A stretch of DNA of 64,000 bases from Leclercia adecarboxylata (GTDB lineage: Bacteria > Pseudomonadota > Gammaproteobacteria > Enterobacterales > Enterobacteriaceae): assembly GCF_006874705.1 (NCBI RefSeq), contig NZ_CP035382.1:2356001-2420000 (forward strand). The letters run 5' to 3'. Positions 18,539 through 25,853 of the stretch are shown here, piece by piece. A program made the translations under genes and the position numbers. The notes beneath the pieces were generated by a model. That model had not been told where the DNA came from. It was given only the letters and a program-made list of their open reading frames with translations, and did not search any database. Each line of letters begins with the position of its first letter. Position 1 is the first letter of the stretch.

Positions 18539-19117
18539 TTACCCCTTCCTCAACACTCCATTAACCCAACGTTCATCCCTACCCGGACGCTTATCCCGCG
18601 TCACCCACATCTCAGCGAGCTCAATCCCCACTACCGTACCCAACAGCGCCCTCAACCCCAGCTCATCCATATCCGTAAATCGCCTTCCATCAACCTCCCG
18701 CTCTCCATCTCCATACTTAAACGACACATACCAAACCCCGCCCGGTTTCAGCCCATCTGCCAACCTCCGCATCACTCCCGGCAACTCCACAGCCGGAACA
18801 TGCAACAACGAAGCACAGCACCAAATCCCATCAAACTCTTCCTTCCACTCAACATCCGCAAAGGTCATCAGCTGAACCGGTAACCCAGTATGTTCCCGCG
18901 CCAGTTCAACCATCGCTGAGGACGCATCGAATGCCTCCACCTGATACCCCATCTCCAAAAACGCCTTTGCATCGCGCCCTGAACCACACCCCGCATCCAG
19001 CACCCGTGCCCCAGGCGCGAGATGTTTGGTAAAGGTCTCATACAGAGAGGACATATCGACATTCACCGTCCCGTTGAAGAAGGTCTGTGCATTGGCCTGA
19101 TAGTATTTAAGCGTCAT
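18539..19117 (-). CDS. Class I SAM-dependent methyltransferase
   Basis: 192 residues with SAM motif I VLDAGCGSGRD (about 39-49), acidic motif II VEAFDAS, a motif near DGIWCCASLLHVP and LKPGGVWYVSFKYG. It lacks the NPPY/DPPY signature of DNA adenine methylases, so the target may be a small molecule, protein or RNA rather than DNA. Its ATG overlaps the stop of the HNH nuclease gene (TAATG), so the two are translationally coupled. That coupling is the main clue: a nuclease-methylase pair can be a restriction-like or toxin-protection unit. No operon continues beyond it. Confidence 0.85.
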   Translation of the reverse strand: MTLKYYQANAQTFFNGTVNVDMSSLYETFTKHLAPGARVLDAGCGSGRDAKAFLEMGYQVEAFDASSAMVELAREHTGLPVQLMTFADVEWKEEFDGIWCCASLLHVPAVELPGVMRRLADGLKPGGVWYVSFKYGDGEREVDGRRFTDMDELGLRALLGTVVGIELAEMWVTRDKRPGRDERWVNGVLRKG

Positions 19118-20130
19118 TAGAATGTGGCCTCGCCTTCGGCTTTAGGTTCCCAAGTATGGAAGAGCCTCACTTTGGCAGCATTCCAGTTATTTTCAAGAAA
19201 ATTTTTCCGTGCGACGGGCTGGTTTCCGGTCTGTTGGACAATGGTTTCATGCAGCGGAAGTTTGCTCTGGATAAAATACTCATTGCGGGCATTTAACCGT
19301 TGCAGGAGTGTGCGTCCAGGCAGGCGCGCGAACTTCCCTTCAGCACCACGATTACAGCACTGGCAGGCCAGCACCAGATTCCACACGCCATTGATATTGG
19401 CAACCTCATTGCGGGCTGCCCAAGGGATAAAGTGGTCAACATCGGCCAGGTCAGGATCGCCCGGGGACAGGCTGATGGGTTTGAAGCAGTAGAAGCAGCG
19501 TCCTTTCTGGTAGCCGTTTAAACTGTCGCGACAGCTGGTGATATCAACCCGACGCGCGTTCACGCGACTGAACAACAACTGATTATCTTCGTCGAACTCG
19601 ACGCCAACAAGGTTGCGGGACACGCCCATCGCCCAGGCCTGTTCGACCAGGTTCCAGCGCGCAGTAGTTTCAAAAGCCAGGTTTTGATACTGCTGACGCT
19701 CGCCCAGATGAAAGAAGTTATCCGTCAGGCGGATGCCGTTATGGGTCTTTCGCTCATCAATGAAAAATCGTTTCTCGATCTCGCCGCCATTCACATTGTG
19801 GAAAGCATCAATCACGTTGGCAAAGCCTCGGCGTACCGTGGTTTCATTCAGCTGGTTATGTGAAATTTCACCGTTATTGAACTGCGCGCAGGTATCCAGA
19901 AACTGGCTGCGGCTCGAGGTGATCTGCTTCGGCGCGTGTTTCAGGTGTTCGCAAAGATGGCGGCTGAACGGCACGGCGAGTTCGTCGAGGGTGATGATGT
20001 CGCTGCCCGTCTTATCAATCTCATACAGGGCATGGGCAAGCGCGAACTTATACGATGCGACGTTCTTTCCAAAAAGAATCACCCCGCGCCAGTAGTTCTC
20101 CAGCGTAGGGTCAGCCTGGTAAAAATCCAT
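19117..20130 (-). CDS. HNH endonuclease domain protein
   Basis: 337 residues from the ATG at 20130 (MDFYQADPTLENYWRGV), which has CAGGA upstream; a reading 49 residues longer is unlikely. The C-terminal zinc HNH domain has C212-x2-C215 (CFYCFKP), D232-H233 (DVDHFIPW), N251 and C256/C259 followed by N260-R261 (ACQCCNRG). The N-terminal 200 residues have no domain I recognise and could sense a target. The stop overlaps the methyltransferase start by one base. It is divergent from a ParB-like gene. The place among R-M genes suggests defence. Confidence 0.85.
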   Translation of the reverse strand: MDFYQADPTLENYWRGVILFGKNVASYKFALAHALYEIDKTGSDIITLDELAVPFSRHLCEHLKHAPKQITSSRSQFLDTCAQFNNGEISHNQLNETTVRRGFANVIDAFHNVNGGEIEKRFFIDERKTHNGIRLTDNFFHLGERQQYQNLAFETTARWNLVEQAWAMGVSRNLVGVEFDEDNQLLFSRVNARRVDITSCRDSLNGYQKGRCFYCFKPISLSPGDPDLADVDHFIPWAARNEVANINGVWNLVLACQCCNRGAEGKFARLPGRTLLQRLNARNEYFIQSKLPLHETIVQQTGNQPVARKNFLENNWNAAKVRLFHTWEPKAEGEATF

Positions 20131-20360
20131 CAATGAAATCCTGTTACGGTGGGTGAGGTAGCTAACTACCGAAACCTGTAACAGGATCACACAATAAATG
20201 AATGGTGATGTAAACGGTGAATCTATGTATTTGGTGAATTTGTGATGTATTGGCAGTTGAAGAGCGGACTCCAACACCTTAAATCAGGTGACCAAATTTA
20301 CTCTGCAATGCCCATCACCTATATTTTAATGCGCTGCAAGCCGCTCACAGGGAAGGAAAA

Positions 20361-21389
20361 ATGACGCAATACTGGTGGAAAGATTTATTGGATCGGAACA
20401 ATCGCTGGCAGGGGCTGGAGCTGACGGTCCGGGCTGAGCAGCATCCCGGTCATGCCATGGAGATGCTCAGCGGCCACCATGGGCGCATGGCATTGCAGTT
20501 TCAGGGCGAGACGCTGTTCTGGGCCACAGTGTTGAAAGATCATTCCGGCGTCTGGCTGGTCTTTAACGCCGACCATCCCGGTCAGCAGGCGCTATTACCG
20601 TCAGTGTCCTCGGCAGATGTGGAGTCGGTTAAAGCGCAGGGCGCGCAGGCATGGACAGGCGAATGGTGTCGCTACTTTGCCCGGCGGCTGATGGATTCGC
20701 CAGCGCCATTGCTGACGGCGGGCCGGTGGCTGTTAAGGCCTATGGCACCGGTAAGCCGCACCGCGCAATCCTCTGTACCCATCGCAGACTGGCGTTTTGA
20801 TTCCCCCGCCAGCGCCGGAAATATGGGCTGCGACTGGGTGCTCTATGGCGAGGACTTCCCTGATTTAGCGGATCCGCAAAAAGTCAGGTACGTAGACTGG
20901 TGGTGGGGCGGCAATTTGCTGTTGGGACGTTATCCGATAAACACCGATGCGGGGCGGCTGAAATGGTGGCGTAAAAAATGCCGTGAGGGCACACTGCCGC
21001 CGGTGTTGGTCCGGCACATTGCCGGGCTGGCGTCTTTTGTGATCCTTGATGGTCATTATCGTCTGCAGGCGGCCATTGCAGAAGGGATCCCACCGCAGTT
21101 TTTGGTGCTCAGTGAACTGCATGAGAGAGAGTTTCCCTCCGATCCGCAGCATCAGGAGCGTATTGTCCGGGCACTGGAGCTACAGCAACGTAAAAACCCC
21201 GCATGCAGCGTTGAGGGGATAAATCAGACGCTGATTAATCTCTATGATACCCGCTATCTCTATGCTTCAACCCATAGTCGCGCCCTGCTTGGCGACGGAG
21301 AAAACTGGGCGTGGGAAATTGAGGCTTATTTGCATAAACATCAGCTTGGGGAATATCTGGGAAGGATCCTTGAGCGGGTGGAGATTTAA
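20361..21389 (+). CDS. ParB-like domain protein of unknown role
   Basis: 342 residues. The centre has a ParB/sulfiredoxin-type block: VRHIAGLASFVILDGHYRLQ with the DGHxR core and a hydrophobic strand after it (FLVLSELHE). In this superfamily that core binds nucleotide and serves in CTPases, nucleases or phosphotransfer. The N-terminal 130 residues and the Trp-rich CDWVLYGEDFP and YVDWWWGGN segments are not known to me. No DNA-binding helix-turn-helix is evident, so it is not a plain chromosome partition protein. GGAAGG precedes the ATG. Codon use is closer to the host than the hsd genes. Confidence 0.65.
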   Translation: MTQYWWKDLLDRNNRWQGLELTVRAEQHPGHAMEMLSGHHGRMALQFQGETLFWATVLKDHSGVWLVFNADHPGQQALLPSVSSADVESVKAQGAQAWTGEWCRYFARRLMDSPAPLLTAGRWLLRPMAPVSRTAQSSVPIADWRFDSPASAGNMGCDWVLYGEDFPDLADPQKVRYVDWWWGGNLLLGRYPINTDAGRLKWWRKKCREGTLPPVLVRHIAGLASFVILDGHYRLQAAIAEGIPPQFLVLSELHEREFPSDPQHQERIVRALELQQRKNPACSVEGINQTLINLYDTRYLYASTHSRALLGDGENWAWEIEAYLHKHQLGEYLGRILERVEI

Positions 21390-21684
21390 ATCGAAGATGC
21401 GCTGAGGCTAAGAGCGCTGGCTCCGGCTTCAGTCGATCAGCAACCTTTAAAAAATTGAGGTTATGCGTTTTTTAGGACTTTCAGGCGTGGGATGACATTT
21501 AATAAAAATGAATTAATTATTGGCTTTACGCGAGGCGTTAATTCAGTTCGATTTCCAGTCACTATGTTTTATATATGCAAGATGCGTCATGCTTAATGCC
21601 CCCAACTCCGTTTATTAGTAGTTGCCTGATGTAGGCAAAGCCATATCATTCTGCCGATAACAACTCTCAATTCAGGTAATAAAG
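21390..21684. other. Non-coding gap of about 295 bp
   Basis: AT-rich spacer upstream of the CxxC membrane protein. I see no gene and no strong hairpin. A promoter for the next gene must lie here. Confidence 0.4.
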
Positions 21685-23355
21685 ATGAAAGACGCGTGGC
21701 TGGATACGTGCTCTACCACCATCCAAAACTTCGTGGAACGCTCGACGAGGTTACAGCCAGATAATCTTGAACTGGACCTGGTCGAAAAAATCGATTTTGA
21801 CTACCAGATTAACTTAAGTCTCCATTTTCGTGTTGAGACGACAGATCACACTCAGGTGGGAAGAGTCAGCGTCGGGAGCGGCACCCGCGTTTTTACCAGT
21901 ACTTTCCAGTACGCCGAGGCGCTTCAGGCTGAAACCAGCGCTGTCTTATCTCGCGCAGAAACTCTTCGTGAAGCACAAGCACTGGTGCTTTCCCACCCTT
22001 ACGGTGCGCTTCAAAAAGAGCAAGAAATCTATTCCCATCCAACGCGCCTCTGTTTAACTGAAAACTGCACTAACTGTAATGGACGCGGACAGGTCAATTG
22101 TTCCTGGTGCTATGGTTCTGGCCGCGTGAGCTGCACAACCTGTGGAGGAAGCGGGCAGGTACTGGAACAGCGAAGCCATTTCGATCACTACACCAATCAG
22201 TATCGCACGGAGAGCCACTACCGGATGTGCTACACCTGCACAGGTGGTAAGGTGAACTGCGGCCACTGTAGCGGCTCGGGAAACCAGCGCTGTTCTCCCT
22301 GCGAGGGGACAGGCGAAACAACCCGCATTACCCGGCTTGCCAGCGTTGCCGTGCCTCATTACCAGTTGATCTACCATCGTGAGGATGTGCCGACGTTCAT
22401 TAAAGATGGCCTCTACAAAGCGGGTATCCCGGAACTGGCAAGTTTTGGCGCCGTTGAGCTGGCAGATTCCAGTATTGATGAGGGTTTGCGTAACGTTAAC
22501 TTTATCTACAGTGCCAGCGTACCCTTTGCCCGATTTACGAGCCAGCTACGCCAGGCTCAGCTTGCTGCGCAGCCTGTTAACTGGATCGTTTACGGTCGTC
22601 GTCCGCAAATACTGGATGCGGGGCATGTCGTTGAGTTGATGCTGAAAAACGATCTGAATGAGCTTGTCTATCGAACCACCCGAGGGAAATTGCTGAATCC
22701 GCTTGTTGCTACGTGTAGCCGTAAAACGGTGGCCACATTTATGGAATCGGAAGCTCATCAGGATATGCTGGATGCGAACCGCGCGGGTAAATCCGGCGAG
22801 ATGCTCCGCGAAGCGATGAATCGTGGAGTCACCACAACCTATATTGATGAAGCCCTGACCAGCCTGAAAGCCATCACGCAGGCTGTCCAGAACTGGTCGG
22901 TGGTGAAGTGGTCAATCTTCAGCGCTGTCATTATCTATCTGTTTATGCCTCTGTACACAGCGTATGGCGATATCTGGTCCAATGACAGGGCGACAGGACG
23001 GGTCTATCTTACCCCGTTCACTAACTGGGATAATCAGCATAATTTACTCGCTTCCCTGGAGGTACTGGCGCGTTACTGTGGCCTGTTTATTGCCATCGTT
23101 GCCATTGTTATCTCTTTGCTTGGGTATTTATGGCGCAGGGGCTGGGTCCGCTGGCGAATGGGCCAGCATCTGGCTAAATGGGCGGTTAATCAGAAGATTT
23201 TACGTAGCGGTTGGTTCATGAGCCTTCTTCTGACCAGCCTGCTCACAGCTTCCCTGTTGCTGTTTTTCCCGATCTGGGTGACAAATGAGGGAGAACTCTT
23301 TGGGCAGTATTCCTTAATTGAGTTAATTCGCTGGGTTGCTCAGTTTCTAAGATAA
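21685..23355 (+). CDS. Membrane protein with DnaJ-type CxxCxGxG zinc repeats
   Basis: 556 residues in three parts. Residues 1-125 are soluble with no motif I know. Residues 128-210 hold six CxxC pairs, several as CxxCxGxG: CTNCNGRG, CSWCYGSG, CTTCGGSG, CYTCTGG, CGHCSGSG and CSPCEGTG. DnaJ has four such units, and there is no J domain here. Residues 215-400 are soluble, and three hydrophobic segments follow (about 412-432, 460-488 and 510-533). The zinc region could bind unfolded protein or nucleic acid; its function is unknown. It stands alone inside the island. Confidence 0.75.
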   Translation: MKDAWLDTCSTTIQNFVERSTRLQPDNLELDLVEKIDFDYQINLSLHFRVETTDHTQVGRVSVGSGTRVFTSTFQYAEALQAETSAVLSRAETLREAQALVLSHPYGALQKEQEIYSHPTRLCLTENCTNCNGRGQVNCSWCYGSGRVSCTTCGGSGQVLEQRSHFDHYTNQYRTESHYRMCYTCTGGKVNCGHCSGSGNQRCSPCEGTGETTRITRLASVAVPHYQLIYHREDVPTFIKDGLYKAGIPELASFGAVELADSSIDEGLRNVNFIYSASVPFARFTSQLRQAQLAAQPVNWIVYGRRPQILDAGHVVELMLKNDLNELVYRTTRGKLLNPLVATCSRKTVATFMESEAHQDMLDANRAGKSGEMLREAMNRGVTTTYIDEALTSLKAITQAVQNWSVVKWSIFSAVIIYLFMPLYTAYGDIWSNDRATGRVYLTPFTNWDNQHNLLASLEVLARYCGLFIAIVAIVISLLGYLWRRGWVRWRMGQHLAKWAVNQKILRSGWFMSLLLTSLLTASLLLFFPIWVTNEGELFGQYSLIELIRWVAQFLR

Positions 23356-23464
23356 TACGACCAGGGCTCCCGGTATGTTTTCAGGGAGCCTTTATTTTTA
23401 CCTGGCTGCCTTTCGCAACCAACAAAAAGGCGCCCACCGGCGCCTTAATCATACTATCGCTGTC

Positions 23465-23797
23465 TTAAGCCTTTCGAAGCTTCCCGGAGATCACCCCAAC
23501 AAAGTCCATCACCTGCTGTTGCGCCTGGTCCGACAGTTGACTCACCTCACGCATCAGCGTCTCTATCTCCGGCTCTCCCTGCCGGGAGGTCAGGATCATA
23601 CAGCCCTTCATCACCTTCACATCCACCTTCGTTCCGGTGCTGAACCCGGCTTCATTGAGCCATAGGCCTTTCATAATAAATGCAGGGATGCGGGTGTAAT
23701 CCCCGTACCGCGTCGCATAACTTACGGTAAATACCCGGTCGTCGGCTGCAAATACTTCTGGTTGCAGTGATTCTGCAATACAATCGATATCAGTCAT
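23465..23797 (-). CDS. symE: SymE-family toxin
   Basis: 110 residues, close to E. coli SymE: VSYATRYGDYTRIPAFIMKG, GLWLNEAGF, TGTKVDVKVMKGCMILT and a C-terminal FVGVISGKL. SymE has an AbrB-like fold, is induced in the SOS response, condenses nucleoid DNA or degrades RNA, and is controlled by antisense RNA SymR. The ATG at 23797 (MTDIDCIAES) matches MTDTHSIAQP of E. coli; the longer 129-residue reading is not supported. A LexA-like box lies 80 bases upstream and a SymR-like sequence overlaps the start. In E. coli symE also lies beside hsd genes. Confidence 0.92.
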   Translation of the reverse strand: MTDIDCIAESLQPEVFAADDRVFTVSYATRYGDYTRIPAFIMKGLWLNEAGFSTGTKVDVKVMKGCMILTSRQGEPEIETLMREVSQLSDQAQQQVMDFVGVISGKLRKA

Positions 23798-23868
23798 GAT
23801 TACTATTCTCGTTAAATAGTGATTGTGATGAGCGATACGGGCATGTTGGCGCATGCCCGTATTGCGTT
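23792..23868 (+). ncRNA. symR: SymR-like antisense RNA
   Basis: Opposite the symE start and leader. The stretch begins AGTCATGATTACTATTCTCG and ends in a perfect hairpin, ATACGGGCATG with CATGCCCGTAT around TTGGCG. Layout and sequence follow E. coli SymR (77 nt), whose hairpin loop has the same TTGGCG. It should block symE translation and promote mRNA decay. Both ends are estimates. A possible -35 TTGCAG (23762) and -10 CGATAT (23785) lie in the symE coding region. Confidence 0.75.
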
Positions 23869-23877
23869 AAATAACAC

Positions 23878-23893
23878 CTGTAAATCTAACCAG
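23878..23893 (-). promoter_or_regulatory. LexA (SOS) box upstream of symE
   Basis: CTGTAAATCTAACCAG has the required CTG-N10-CAG frame and 12 of 16 matches to the E. coli consensus. It lies in the symE upstream region, where E. coli symE also has LexA control. Confidence 0.7.
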
Positions 23894-24016
23894 TAAATTA
23901 AAATAAGTCCAGATTAATATAAAACGTAATAAGCGTTATTCGGCTGCTTTCGAATATCCATTAAATATATTAATTCACTGTGATTTATAATTTTACGCAT
24001 AAGGAAATGATAAGTT

Positions 24017-24348
24017 ATGACCGGGAATATCGAACAACGTATCTATGCGCTTGCCAGACGTTATAACGGCGTGTACCTCATCAATAACGAGAAAACCAAC
24101 AATTACTCAATGCCAGTACAGACCTCGATACGGATATGTTGCTGGATGTCGACGAGGCAGAAGCACTCATGGAGGAATTTTTTAGAGAATTTAACGTTAA
24201 TAGAGGAAGCTTTAATATAAAGATCTATTATCCCGACGAGCCTTTTTCCTGGAATCCGTTTAAGAAATCTGCCCCTGTTCCTGTTCCCGATTTTACGATT
24301 AGCATGTTGATCGAATCAGCTAAAGCCGGGAAATGGTTGTACGACTAA
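24017..24348 (+). pseudogene. DUF1493 family protein, frameshifted
   Basis: Two overlapping frames make one DUF1493 protein of about 110 residues. Frame 1 from 24017 gives MTGNIEQRIYALARRYNGVY, then LINNEKTNNY. The rest lies one base back: ASTDLDTDMLLDVDEAEALM, MEEFFREFNVNRGSFN and PVPVPDFTISMLIESAKAG, ending at 24348. The break is near 24100-24112 and needs one lost base. Everything else is intact, so the lesion is recent or a base-calling error. DUF1493 proteins are small cytoplasmic proteins of unknown role. AAGGAAATGATAAGTT lies before the start. Confidence 0.8.
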
Positions 24349-24706
24349 TCATAATCAAAAAGCTAAATAAATTCCGGTACCTGTACACTTATTTTTGACT
24401 GATCCTAAAAAAGCCAGCTTTATTGGGGGCTTTGCTTTTAAAAGGGTAAGACGAGAGAGCGTTGGGATAGTGAGACATTCCGAAAAAGTATCCAGGCTAC
24501 GACCGGGATGTGCCGTAATTTGCACCTGGGTGGCGGATGTTAAGCCCGCAGGTAAGGAAAAATAGCGTCTCTTAGTCATTCCTCCTCGCGCTCTGACACG
24601 ACCTTCCCGATTATCTTGTTGGAAGGTTGTGCTTAAAGGCATTCTGCTTTCACGAGCGGACCAGCCATAATGGATATTTACCACAATAAATATAAGGATA
24701 AATATC
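24349..24706. other. Gap with a minus-strand terminator and doubtful ORF
   Basis: Between the DUF1493 pseudogene and ccdA. A minus-strand frame 24355-24579 encodes MTKRRYFSLPAGLTSATQVQ and onward after a GAGGAGGA run too close to the ATG; it could instead begin upstream. I recognise no family and do not call it a gene. The terminator within it argues for some minus-strand transcript, perhaps a small RNA. Confidence 0.35.
24407..24436 (-). terminator. Intrinsic terminator on the minus strand
   Basis: Arms AAAGCC and GGCTTT with a 12-base loop; on the minus strand GGCTTT is followed by a T run (GGCTTTTTTAGG). It lies inside the doubtful minus ORF at 24355-24579, which argues against that ORF being a full gene. 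Confidence 0.6.
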
Positions 24707-24940
24707 ATGACTCATACTGAACCAAAGAGAACTGTTACCCTAATCGTGGACCCAGCTCTCTACGATGAAGTGAAGCAATCCGGGGCGAACATATCCGCTC
24801 TCCTAAATAAAGCATTGCTCGAAGAACAGAAACGGCTGCAGGCCGCTCGCTGGACAGAGGAGAGCAGGGAAGGGCTGGAAGAGATGCGCCGCTTCTTTGA
24901 AACCCACGGCCGTTTTTCTAACGAACCTGGGAAGCTATGA
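24707..24940 (+). CDS. ccdA: CcdA-type antitoxin, orphan
   Basis: 77 residues. The ribbon-helix-helix N-terminus (KRTVTLIVDPALYDEVKQSG, then ANISALLNKAL) binds DNA, and the C-terminal arm (ARWTEESREGLEEMRRFFET, then HGRFSNEPG) matches the CcdB-wrapping tail of F-plasmid CcdA (ERWKAENQEGMAEVARFIEMNG). It should neutralise CcdB, a gyrase poison, and repress its own operon. AAGGATAAATATC precedes the ATG. The stop overlaps the ruined ccdB start (TGATG), the classical ccdAB junction. With no working partner it may act as an anti-addiction module. Confidence 0.9.
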   Translation: MTHTEPKRTVTLIVDPALYDEVKQSGANISALLNKALLEEQKRLQAARWTEESREGLEEMRRFFETHGRFSNEPGKL

Positions 24941-25023
24941 TGTAATTCTGCGTTTAACGCCATAAAGGAAAGAACAAGACCTATCCGTACCTGCTTGAGG
25001 TACAGTCCCCTGGCGGATGAGTA
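24940..25023 (+). pseudogene. ccdB: ccdB remnant with two nonsense codons
   Basis: Reading from the ATG that overlaps the ccdA stop gives M-stop-F-C-V-stop-RHKGKNKTYPYLLEVQSP. Chromosomal CcdB starts MQFTVYRxxGxNKxYPYLLDVQSD, so codons 2 (CAG) and 6 (TAC/TAT) have become TAA and the similarity ends after about 26 codons. The toxin cannot be made. The match is clear over the first 26 residues only. Confidence 0.8.
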
Positions 25024-25124
25024 TCCGGGGGAGCGGCGCGGCGCACCCGCCAGTGCCGCATCGCTTCCAGGCCCACAAACACACATCCACTTCAAAGTGC
25101 CTGTTTTAAGGTGACTTTAACTTT

Positions 25125-25808
25125 TCATGTCGCCAAACCCACCCCCATCGCCCCTCTAATAATCGGAATCGGCGTCAATAAATGCTGATACATCAGCTCC
25201 CCCGCCTTATCCGCATCCCGCGCCAGCACCGCATCCATCAGCTTCTGATGCTCCACATGCTTCTCTTCTAACATCGCAACAGACAAAACCGTCTTGCGCA
25301 ACCACACATACCGATACCGCGCCGCCAGATCGAACAGCCGCTCCCGCATCTGCATCAAATACCGCGACCCACACCCCACCACAATCGCCGTATGAAACGC
25401 CTGATGGCGCTGGTCCCACTCGTCCAGCATCGTCTCGCTGGCATCGCGGGATTCGAGCTTGTTCAGCAGATGCATCCGGGCGAGGAGGTCGGCTTCCCAC
25501 TCTTCGCCGCCGCGCTCTATAGCGAGGCGCACCAGCATCGCCTCCATATTGGCGCGGGCATCAAAGATATCGAGCAGCTCCTGTTCGGACATGGGGGCCA
25601 CACGGTAGCCTTTCTGGTTAATGACCGTGACCAGCCCCTCGGCAACCAGCTGCGACAGCGCTTCGCGCAGCGGGCCGACGCCCAGTTCATACCGGGAGGT
25701 CAGCAGGCTCATCCGCAGCTTCTCATCCGGGTGATACACGCCGCGGATAATGTCGTTCTTCAGCCAGCGGTAGCCGTCGATGGCCGTTGCCTGGGAAATG
25801 ATGGTCAT
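25125..25808 (-). CDS. glaR: GntR/FCD-family repressor of the glutarate-GABA operon
   Basis: 227 residues from the ATG at 25808 (MTIISQATAIDGYRWLKN), near-identical to E. coli CsiR/GlaR (MTVFSQATALDGYRWLKN). GlaR represses glaH and is released by glutarate. The winged helix has LRMSLLTSRYELGVGPLREA; the FCD domain has metal-ligand blocks FDARANMEAMLVRLA, RHQAFHTAIV and KHVEHQKLMDAV. GGAG is eight bases upstream. It closes the operon 45 bases after gabT; in E. coli gabP lies in that position. Confidence 0.93.
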   Translation of the reverse strand: MTIISQATAIDGYRWLKNDIIRGVYHPDEKLRMSLLTSRYELGVGPLREALSQLVAEGLVTVINQKGYRVAPMSEQELLDIFDARANMEAMLVRLAIERGGEEWEADLLARMHLLNKLESRDASETMLDEWDQRHQAFHTAIVVGCGSRYLMQMRERLFDLAARYRYVWLRKTVLSVAMLEEKHVEHQKLMDAVLARDADKAGELMYQHLLTPIPIIRGAMGVGLAT

Positions 25809-25853
25809 GGTCGTGCTCCTTGAATACGGCCCGGCCTGCACCGGGCGTAAAGA

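Noticed and set aside
24937..24945. Possible functional ccdB starting at the ATGATG after ccdA
   Set aside because: The next codon is TAA and a second TAA follows four codons later in the homologous frame.
8711..25100. Search for a direct repeat of the leuX 3' end as an attachment site
   Set aside because: No second copy of the T-arm and acceptor sequence was seen downstream within the window.
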